Shown piece after piece: positions 7,709 to 16,000 of a stretch of DNA of 37,768 nt. Below the pieces are notes generated by a model, which saw only the letters and a list, made by a program, of their open reading frames with translations, did not search any database and was not told where the DNA came from. Both the position numbers and the translations under genes were made by a program. The stretch lies in assembly GCA_018303325.1 (NCBI GenBank), contig JAGVYH010000048.1:1-37768 (forward strand), read 5' to 3'. How positions within the stretch are numbered: position 1 is the first letter of the stretch; every line of letters begins with the position of its first letter. Origin of the DNA: Candidatus Woesearchaeota archaeon (GTDB taxonomy: Archaea; Nanobdellota; Nanobdellia; Woesearchaeales; DSVV01).

Positions 7709-10000
7709 ATGAAACCAAATTTATCAAAGAAATCTCAACTAGCAATCTTTATGATTCTTGGAATAGTATCAGTTATACTTATCGGTTTGGCATTATTCGG
7801 CATTTCTAGCTCCACAGAAAAAGGTTTTGCAACAAAACAATCACAGTTAGGAGAGCTGTTTATCGGCAAAGGTAAATACACTACTTACATTAAAAGCTGT
7901 CTTGACCAGGCAACAAAACAAGGTTTAATATTAGCAGGCAAACAAGGCGGCGCAATTTATGACAACCAGACAATTGGAGGTAAACTAAGCCAGACCTCGA
8001 AATATTATGAAGTAGAGGATATAAGAATACATTATTCTTTACTTTCTCCGACAACAATTAAACTTCCTGAATATCCTTATCCTACAATAGAAAACATAAA
8101 TATGCCTTTCTTATCCTCAGACTCTTCTGTTTACGGTATCTCCTCGCCATTTATCAGTGCCATTAATAATCCTTTCATTCCTTTATGCGACAGGTTTGGC
8201 CCAAATAATGATCCAAAATCTAACATTCCTTACTGCGGCAATTTTCCGAACATTTTCGACACTGTAAATATTAATGACCACAATTCTGTCCAGGAATACC
8301 TCCAAAAATACATCACGCAAAAAACAAACGATTGCATTAAACTTGAAACACTGCCAGAGCTTCAAGGATATAATATTATTAAACAAAATTTTAATGTAGA
8401 TATTGTCTTGACAGAATCTTCTGTTGTTGCTAATCTTAACATGACTTTGGCATTATCAACACCGCAGTCAACATTAAAAGAAACCCTGCCTGTAATAGAT
8501 ATCAGCGGCATTTCAGTCGAGAAACACATCAGAATAAAACAGATTTTCGAATTGCTTGCAAGGTTGAGACAGGAAGATTCAAAGAACATATTTTTTGAAG
8601 TAACAAATGCACAGACATTAACTCATTGCGGTCCAAACGAAAATTTGCCTTGCTTAAAGCCAGGAATGATTGTCTCAACCCAAAAATTGTTTAACAATGA
8701 TTATGTCGTCAAGATTACAGACACAGAATCATTGATTGATGGAAAAAATTATGTTTACCAGACAGTTTTTCAGAACAGAAACCCAGCATTAGATTATTTA
8801 ACAGACAATAACCTGAATACACAAAACACAGAATTTTCTAATTACAATGCTGTTCTCGTCGAGGGAATGACTTTAATAATAGATCCTTATGGATATGATC
8901 CTGACGAGGATAATCATGAGAATGGTTTTATGAAAGAGTATTATTTCTACGAAGCAGTTAATAGTAATGGAAACCCAGATAGTAATGGCTATACTAAATT
9001 TGAGGCTGACAAGGATAATGACGGTGTGATTGATTGTATCCTTATAACAAACGGCGGTTTAGATGGAATTCAGAATTCGTTGAAAAACTGCCTTGTTCCA
9101 GACAAATTGCCGCCTGCATTTAAAGACAGGAAAGTAACATATACATTAACTCAGTATGACGCAGGCGAACACATTATCAGAGTAAAAGTGTGCGATAATA
9201 CAAACAGTCCAAAATGTGATTGGCAAGATGTAAAAATATTTGTTATTCCTTTGATAGCTTTTGACACAGACGAGAATGATAATCCTTATCCTTTTAACCC
9301 GTCAACAGATTATCAAGTTAAAGGGCAGTTTATTTATACTATTAATCCAAATGGAATTGTTACTTTGGGTGTAAAACAAACAATTCCTTCAGAATCTCCA
9401 TTAACATCTGACACAGAATCACAACAAGAAAATGATGCTCAACCATCTCAATCTTCAACACCAGCATCTTCATCACCTTCTTCAGCAGATCAATCATCAT
9501 CTCAACCTTCAACACCTTCATCTTCTCAACAAACCACACCAGTAATCACGCCAACCATACCTTATGATAATACCGACGTGGATATTCTTATATCTAGAGC
9601 ATTAAGCGGTACAAAACTGCCTTATGAAATGTATTACTTTGAAAACAAATATCTTATAGTGAAAACTACTGTTAATAATCAAGGTCCAGAAATTGTGCCA
9701 GAAACAGACGCATTTAGGCAATTTGCTGAAAAAGGCGACAATGGAAAACCTAACTTATACATTCAAAAAAAGATTTACGGCACTAACCAGCAAAGCGCAC
9801 TTAACCAAAAGCTAGTTCCAGGAAAAAACCTGTTTTTTATTTACATACCTGAACCATGCACACAAGGAGCATTCTTTCAAGGATACTGCCATTATGGTAA
9901 CAAATGTTATTATAATATGAATATAGTTAATCATAATTTTCAAACAGCATGGGACAATTGTCCTTCTGCAAACCTCTGCGCGGAAACTGGATGTGTATAA
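7709..10000 (+). CDS. Large secreted protein with pilin-like N-terminus and PKD-like domain
   Basis: I place the start at ATG 7709 (763 aa) because the longer ORF begins inside a hairpin repeat. The N-terminus MKPNLSKKSQLAIFMILGIV is a short basic stretch, then KKSQ and one long hydrophobic helix, resembling archaeal class III (prepilin-type) signals, followed by a large outside domain. The middle (about residues 390-520) has an acidic DPYGYDPDEDN element and AGEHIIRVKVCD, typical of PKD/Ig-like beta domains. A Ser/Pro/Gln/Thr-rich linker spans about 560-610. The C-terminus is Cys-rich (CTQGAFFQGYCHYGNKC). Attachment or surface structure is plausible but not shown. Confidence 0.75.
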   Translation: MKPNLSKKSQLAIFMILGIVSVILIGLALFGISSSTEKGFATKQSQLGELFIGKGKYTTYIKSCLDQATKQGLILAGKQGGAIYDNQTIGGKLSQTSKYYEVEDIRIHYSLLSPTTIKLPEYPYPTIENINMPFLSSDSSVYGISSPFISAINNPFIPLCDRFGPNNDPKSNIPYCGNFPNIFDTVNINDHNSVQEYLQKYITQKTNDCIKLETLPELQGYNIIKQNFNVDIVLTESSVVANLNMTLALSTPQSTLKETLPVIDISGISVEKHIRIKQIFELLARLRQEDSKNIFFEVTNAQTLTHCGPNENLPCLKPGMIVSTQKLFNNDYVVKITDTESLIDGKNYVYQTVFQNRNPALDYLTDNNLNTQNTEFSNYNAVLVEGMTLIIDPYGYDPDEDNHENGFMKEYYFYEAVNSNGNPDSNGYTKFEADKDNDGVIDCILITNGGLDGIQNSLKNCLVPDKLPPAFKDRKVTYTLTQYDAGEHIIRVKVCDNTNSPKCDWQDVKIFVIPLIAFDTDENDNPYPFNPSTDYQVKGQFIYTINPNGIVTLGVKQTIPSESPLTSDTESQQENDAQPSQSSTPASSSPSSADQSSSQPSTPSSSQQTTPVITPTIPYDNTDVDILISRALSGTKLPYEMYYFENKYLIVKTTVNNQGPEIVPETDAFRQFAEKGDNGKPNLYIQKKIYGTNQQSALNQKLVPGKNLFFIYIPEPCTQGAFFQGYCHYGNKCYYNMNIVNHNFQTAWDNCPSANLCAETGCV

Positions 10001-10035
10001 CGCTTTAATATTAAGGTATTATTATCCCAATAACA

Positions 10036-10869
10036 TTATTTATGTTCAAGCTGTTTCTTTTTCTTCCCTTCAGTCAAATGCAAATAATTTTCTTTTGATA
10101 CAATAGATTTACCTGTTTTTTGTTCAAGTTCTTTTCGTGTGTTTTTAGCAATGTCACCGCCTTCTTTAGCAGTATGTTTTAATTGTGGAAATCCCTTTGC
10201 ATCCTTAGCAATAGTAATATCTGTTGTTGCTTTTTCTCCAACCATAGTCAAGATTAGTTCCCAATCAGTCATATGATCCCTTAAATTTTGATTCGATTTC
10301 TTTAATTTTTTGAATTCTTTGTATTCTCTTATTGTTTTACCAAATGTTGCCTTTGAAATTTCATTAGTCAGAATTCCAAAATCTTTCTCTTCCTGAACAC
10401 CTCTGGATTTCCATTCATCAGTCAGGTCTTGTCTGATAGCAATGCCTCTTAATCTTTTATCAATCCACTCTTTTGGATATCCTTTCAATTCATAATATTC
10501 CTTTACTCTGTCTTGAGCAAGTTCTGGGTTTTCTATTTCCTGAATTCGTTCATAACCCACTTTTGCAAGCCAAAGCTTGAAAGGTTCTGCTTTTGGTGAT
10601 GGAATTGATTGAATTATTCTGAACATAGATTTTGTGTTGGCGCAGTCTGTTAAGTAATATTTACCATCAGCAGATATTAATTTCAGTTGTAAACAAAATG
10701 TTAACAACTGAGATTCTCTTCCTTTTAAAACACCCCAATACTGCCTAGGAGCAAGGCTATCAGTTAATGCTTCAACTACATCAACAACAGAGTAATACCA
10801 TTCATCATTATGCCAAATCCTTCTTATCTTTTTATCTTGAAATACAACCAATGCTTTGTCTTTATCCAT
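10036..10869 (-). CDS. Bro-N domain (DinD-like) protein
   Basis: The 277-aa protein opens with KIRRIWHNDEWYYSVVDVVEALTDS..PRQYWGVLK, a standard Bro-N DNA-binding domain (about residues 12-105) found in phage antirepressors and in DinD. The rest (ERIQEIENPELAQDRVKEYY and the basic tail GKKKKQLEHK) follows the DinD-like architecture and length (E. coli DinD is about 274 aa). Bro-N proteins often come with phages or mobile elements. It is encoded opposite to its neighbours, and its TATA-rich upstream region overlaps the end of the second 94-bp double-hairpin copy. The biochemical role in archaea is unknown to me; a link with the repeats is only positional. Confidence 0.75.
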   Translation of the reverse strand: MDKDKALVVFQDKKIRRIWHNDEWYYSVVDVVEALTDSLAPRQYWGVLKGRESQLLTFCLQLKLISADGKYYLTDCANTKSMFRIIQSIPSPKAEPFKLWLAKVGYERIQEIENPELAQDRVKEYYELKGYPKEWIDKRLRGIAIRQDLTDEWKSRGVQEEKDFGILTNEISKATFGKTIREYKEFKKLKKSNQNLRDHMTDWELILTMVGEKATTDITIAKDAKGFPQLKHTAKEGGDIAKNTRKELEQKTGKSIVSKENYLHLTEGKKKKQLEHK

Positions 10870-10901
10870 TTTGTATGCCTGTTTTATAGTCTTGCTCTTT
10901 A

Positions 10902-10995
10902 TATACTAAAAGTGATTAATTTTCGAACAAATTAATCACTTTTGTATATACAAAAGTGCAAAATAATGTTCGATTATTTTGCACTTTTAGTATAT
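10902..10995 (-). repeat. 94-bp double-hairpin element, copy B (exact inverted copy)
   Basis: All 94 bases equal the reverse complement of 3533-3626, and identity stops abruptly on both sides. With copy A it brackets 7.3 kb that includes two surface-protein genes and the Bro-N gene. Confidence 0.92.
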
Positions 10996-11194
10996 GATGT
11001 CACACAATTTTATCAATGCTTACTGCATTTAATCAAATCTGCGACTGCAAATGGATGGGGTTTTTTGTACTTATAAATGTTTTTGTGCACGGTGCTGTCA
11101 ACTTAAGTGTGCTAAATTTAGTTTAGTTGGTGTTTAGTTCTTTATTTGGTTTTAGTTAATATTCTGTTTTTTAATCCTGTTTCTCGCTCTCAGT
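10996..11194. other. Non-coding stretch between repeats
   Basis: About 200 bp of T-rich sequence. I find no ORF, tRNA or strong hairpin here. Confidence 0.4.
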
Positions 11195-11421
11195 CCGTTT
11201 GTGGGACGCAGTCCCCCGTCTCATGAAAAGTTTTTTACGTTTTTTTAATAGTTATATAAATAGTTCAGTTTAAAATAATAAAACCTAAACTAAATTTCAT
11301 CATGAGATAGCGGTGGACTTTAATATATATATCTGTTTAGTTAAAGTCCACAAATATAGTTACGGAAATATATATATAATTATTAATGTCCGTAACTATA
11401 CGTGTGGCTGCGCCCAGGAAC
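11195..11421 (+). repeat. CCGTCTCATGAA-type hairpin, copy 2, interrupted
   Basis: The left arm (GTTTGTGGGACGCAGTCCC then CCGTCTCATGAAA) and the distant right arm (CGTGTGGCTGCGCCCAGG) match the family. The right half is broken after CATGAGATA by a double-hairpin element (11313-11400), so the unit spans about 227 bp instead of about 110-160. Confidence 0.7.
11313..11400 (+). repeat. Double-hairpin element nested in the longer hairpin repeat
   Basis: Hairpin one (11313-11351) has arms GTGGACTTTAA; hairpin two (11355-11400) has 12-bp arms TATAGTTACGGA. It is homologous to the reverse complement of 7566-7654, but hairpin two has a different yet perfectly complementary arm pair. Confidence 0.85.
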
Positions 11422-11488
11422 TAAATAAAAACCAGATAAAAACAACATATTTAAATAGTATTAATTAATAGATTAATAGTTATATACT

Positions 11489-13090
11489 ATGAAACATAAA
11501 AAAGAGCTGATGTTGCTGATAGTTTTAACTATTTTTCTCTCTTCAGAAGCTGACTGCAAAGCGCATAGTGGCGAAATATCTTATGAAGGTGAATGTACAA
11601 CTGGCTGTTGCTGTATATGGAAACCTGTTGACAAAAAGTATGAACAGCAAACAGGAACTACTAAAGGATATTGTAATAGTCTTCCTAGCTCTGTATTTAA
11701 TCCTTCTGTTTCAAGCCCTGCGTTATGTACAAATTATTGCAATTCATTAACCGCTCTTTCAGGCGACGAAGGAAAACTGCCAGCTTGTATGAATGGTATT
11801 GATGACGATAATAATGGTTTGATAGATTATCCTGATGAAGTAGGTTGTTCTGCTCCCGAAGATGATTCTGAAGAGGCAACTGCTTCAGAAAAAGAATGCA
11901 GTGACCAGATAGATAATGATGGAGATGGAAAGATAGATTACTATGGATTTTACGAATCTTCTTATCAAGCACAGGATAATACAAAATATGCAGACTATAA
12001 AACTTTTTTAACTAATGGTAAAACACCAGATCCATGCTGCACTAAATCTTTTGGCATGTCAGAATCATGCAGTTTTGACGAGTGCAGTGTCGGAGAAAAC
12101 ACAAAAGACCAAGGCACTTACAAAGGTCTTTGCCAGTGCGGAAAAGATGTTTGTGGTTTTCCAGAATTCATTAATCCTCTTTTTGAACAAAAAACGTATG
12201 CAACAGGCAAATATTGTTGCGCTGGCAAATGCAGTAAAGTGCCATGTGGGCCATGTACAGAAGGAGAAACAATTTACGTGATAGATAATAGCGGCAAAAC
12301 TACTTACAATTGCACAAATGGTGTGTTTGTAAAAGGATTAACTGAACCAATTGGCGCTCCTGAACAATGTTTCGGCGCTGAGAATGACGATGATAATAAT
12401 GGTGCTACCAATTGTGAGGATACTAAATGTTATACTTTAAAATGTTCAATGGATAAGGGTGCAACTAAAGATGGAGCAACAGGCAAAGTAATTATTCCAT
12501 ATGGTTGTGGTAAAACATCTAGTCTAACCGTTTCTTATTTCGACGAGTCAGACGATTATTGGAAATGCTGTTTCCCTATTAATGGACAGAGCAGAGTTAA
12601 TGACTGCAAATATAACGACGGTGTTCCAGATACTTGCGGAGCCTGCGAATGTTTAAATCTTCATAAACCAGCACAAAACCTTAAAGTGCAGCATGTTTAT
12701 GGCCAAGCAAAATTAAACCTAAGCTTTTATTTTGAATGTCAAGAGCCAGAAGTTAAGTTAAAAGTGTTAAGATGTGACGGAACAGCTGGAAGCTGTGATG
12801 TGAATAACGATGGTACAATTACTTTAGAAACAAGCACAAAATTTGTTGATGTTTCTGATAATATGGATTGTTTATTAGAACAATTAGATAATAATGAAAA
12901 TCCAACGAAAACCGATTGTTTCGGCGATAATGGTATCTTACAGCCAGGCGCTAAACCTGAAAAGATTTATGCAATATTCGACACAAAAATCATGTCAGAA
13001 AAAGATTATACTTATTGCCTTTACCATGAAATCTGGTTCAAAGATGTGTTTAAGTCATTCTGGTCATTTTTGTATAAGAAACAATCCTGA
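11489..13090 (+). CDS. N-terminal part of a giant surface protein (frameshifted)
   Basis: This frame starts MKHKKELMLLIVLTIFLSSE, a signal peptide, then a Cys-rich head (CTTGCCCIW). Two Ca-binding-like repeats follow, NGIDDDNNGLIDYPDEVGC and DQIDNDGDGKIDYYG. More Cys pairs (KCSKVPCGPCTEGE, CGACECL) come before the frame ends at 13090. Coherent protein continues in the +1 frame from about 13068, so this is probably the first 530 residues of a protein of about 2240 aa. ATTTAAATA about 35 nt upstream suggests a promoter with a short or absent leader. Surface exposure is likely; the function is unknown. Confidence 0.7.
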   Translation: MKHKKELMLLIVLTIFLSSEADCKAHSGEISYEGECTTGCCCIWKPVDKKYEQQTGTTKGYCNSLPSSVFNPSVSSPALCTNYCNSLTALSGDEGKLPACMNGIDDDNNGLIDYPDEVGCSAPEDDSEEATASEKECSDQIDNDGDGKIDYYGFYESSYQAQDNTKYADYKTFLTNGKTPDPCCTKSFGMSESCSFDECSVGENTKDQGTYKGLCQCGKDVCGFPEFINPLFEQKTYATGKYCCAGKCSKVPCGPCTEGETIYVIDNSGKTTYNCTNGVFVKGLTEPIGAPEQCFGAENDDDNNGATNCEDTKCYTLKCSMDKGATKDGATGKVIIPYGCGKTSSLTVSYFDESDDYWKCCFPINGQSRVNDCKYNDGVPDTCGACECLNLHKPAQNLKVQHVYGQAKLNLSFYFECQEPEVKLKVLRCDGTAGSCDVNNDGTITLETSTKFVDVSDNMDCLLEQLDNNENPTKTDCFGDNGILQPGAKPEKIYAIFDTKIMSEKDYTYCLYHEIWFKDVFKSFWSFLYKKQS

Positions 13091-16000
13091 TTTTCTCGGC
13101 TCTGAAACAAAAAAATATTCTTGCGACGAGAATAATAAACTGCAAGTGGAATCTTGTGAAGGCAGTTCAGGAGAATGGCCTGAAGAAGTTTGCATGGAAA
13201 CAAAAGATACCAATGGTGTGATTGCAACAACCTGCGCCCTTAACACACCGTGCATATTCTGCGGTAACCCTTTTAATATGTATGGCAGTTTAGGCAGTAA
13301 TAATATATTATCAGTTCCAGAAGAATATTACGGATATAAATCATCAACTGTTGAAGAAGAGTGTTATCTTAATTCTGTTTGTTATTATGATGCAACCAAC
13401 ACAATTAAAGATGCGTATGATTCATGCAAAAATATTGGTAGTTGCTCTAATTATAAATCACAATTAGCGTGTAATGTACTAAATGCAGACACAGGTAGCA
13501 ATAACAAATGTTTGCCTTACGATTGTCAGTGGGTTGCTTTTGATACGTTTACTTCTGAACTGGAACTAGGCATTTGCACTGACGATACAACAAATTATAA
13601 AACCTGCGACATGTGCAATAAACTGACGTCGAAATTATTTGGCGGTTGTAATGCTGATAGTTGTAAAACTAATTTTAACTCAGAAACAACATTGTGTTAT
13701 TTTGACAAAGTCAAAAAATCGTGCGTAGAATCTTCTAAAATAACATGTTCTAATTATGATACTGAAAAAGATTGTCATGCCAGCTATAGTACCCCAAATT
13801 ATGATAGTGCACATTCTGTTGATGTAAATGTCACTTATGATAAATCAGGAAAACGAATCTGGGGCGATAATTCTATTATTGAACCTAGCCATGACCTTCT
13901 TGATTTTAAAATATGTAAATGGAAAGATGACACTGATGCTTGTATAAGAGATGCTAATGGTGATGGCAAGTATGATGTTGCTGGCGAGAAAGCTATCGAC
14001 ATCACACCGCCGCAGACAGAAGTTATTGCGCCGTCAAATGTCGGGCAGATAGAATTAAAGTTTGCCATCAATGACCCGACACCAGAAGGAAGGCCAAGCT
14101 CAGGCGAGTTAAAAACATATTATTGTTTCCCTGACAATACACCATTGCCTAAAGAAATCATAACGCAATATAAAGAAGATCCAGCATTCAAAGAGGGTGT
14201 AACTGAAGAAGAAGTTAATTATTGTTATCCTGACACTTTGTTTGTTCCAGACGCAGGTGCAGCATCAAAAATATTGTCTATGGAAAGCGGTCAGCAAACA
14301 ATGTTTTTCTATTCAGAAGATGGCGCACATAATATTGAACCTATCAAATATTTCACGTTTAATATTGATAATAAACCGCCTGTAATAACCATTACACCAT
14401 ATTTAACGCTTGACCAGTCTTATCCGTTTGAGCAAAGCAGTGTATTATTATCAGTAGAACTCGACGAGAAAGCAATATGTTATGATATTTTTGAAGATTA
14501 TGAAGGCATTAAAAAGATTAATTACGAGTCAGGCAGCTCTTTCCAGGCAGTTTATGACAATTTAGGCGACGGAACATATTTCTATACAGTTGTCTGCGAA
14601 GATAAGTTAGGCAACAAGATTAATAAAACCACTTCTGTAAAGATTGATGCTGATCAGGAAATTCAAGGCTCATTGCCAGAAGGAGTAATAGATTACAGCC
14701 CAGTAAATCTTGAGATAAAGACCACACACAAAAGCCCGAACGACGATTGCAGGATAGGCACAGGCGATACTTTTGATGTGTTAAGTGGTTTTGCTTCAAA
14801 AACACAGGCAGACATATTTACTAAATATTCGACGCCATTCTCTTTGATAGACAACAAAGTTTACGAGTTCAAAGTAATGTGCAAATTTTCAGGAAAATTA
14901 CATAAAGACGAGATTCAGTTTGTCTACGACACAACCCCGCCAAAAACCTCATTGACAGATTCTGCTGGAAACACATTTGATATATCAAAATGGTATAATA
15001 AACAGGAAGCTTCACAATCAGTTTACTTAAAATGCAATGATGAACCAGAATATGGTTTTGGATGCGAAGAAACAAAGTATTGTATAGAAACAGGCTCAGC
15101 CAAATGCGATATTAATTTTGATACAAGTTCCGGTACTTCAGTAGGCGCGTCATATGAATCATATTCAGCAGTTAAAATCTCGCCCGCACCTCAGCCGCAA
15201 TGGTTATGCTTCCAGTCAAAAGAAGATACATATCCACCTGATTTAAGTTCATACGGCGGCAGTATTGAAGAAAAACAGTGCGTAAAGCTGTTAATAGATT
15301 CTAATTCTGGCCCGACAATAGATGTTCCATTATTAAAGCCACATACAGAAATGATTAATGCTTATGAATATTTCACACCACTATTCACAATAAACGGTGA
15401 GGTTGTTGACAGCGATGCTGAAGCAAACCCCCCACCACAAAACAAGCTCACAATAGATGTTTATCCTATCACAGAAGATTATTTGAAATCATTGGCAAAG
15501 CAGATTGATTCTCAGCAAACAGGGCAGGCCCAAACACCCCCAGAACTAAAATCAACCCAAACATTTACTATCGATGCAAACAATCAATTCTCACAAGAAT
15601 TAACTCTTTCATCTGGCCTTAACAAGATTGTGCTGGGTGCAACTGACCGTTCAGGAAAAACATCTGAAACTTATGAATATTATATCATGGTTTCAAATTT
15701 TGACGGCAATTTGTTTGAAGTCATCTCACCTCCAAAAGGTGTTTCTGAGACAAAAGAGTTTGATTTAATCATAGAAACAACTAAAGACCTTCCTGCAGCA
15801 GAAAGCTGTGCTTTATCAACAAATCCAAAGGTAGGCTTCACGTCACAAATGCAGAAGATTGAAGGTAAGAAATTCAAGAATCACATTAATTTCCCAGGTA
15901 TGAAAGAAGAAACATATTATACTGTTTATGTCAAGTGCACATTTCCAGGTGGTGTGTTTGATATCAAAGAAATTGATTTAATATGGGACACAACACCTCC

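Noticed and set aside
12894-13067. Start of the giant ORF at 12894
   Set aside because: Residues from 12894 to about 13067 in that frame are incoherent, whereas the overlapping frame from 11489 is Cys-rich and continuous until the T run.
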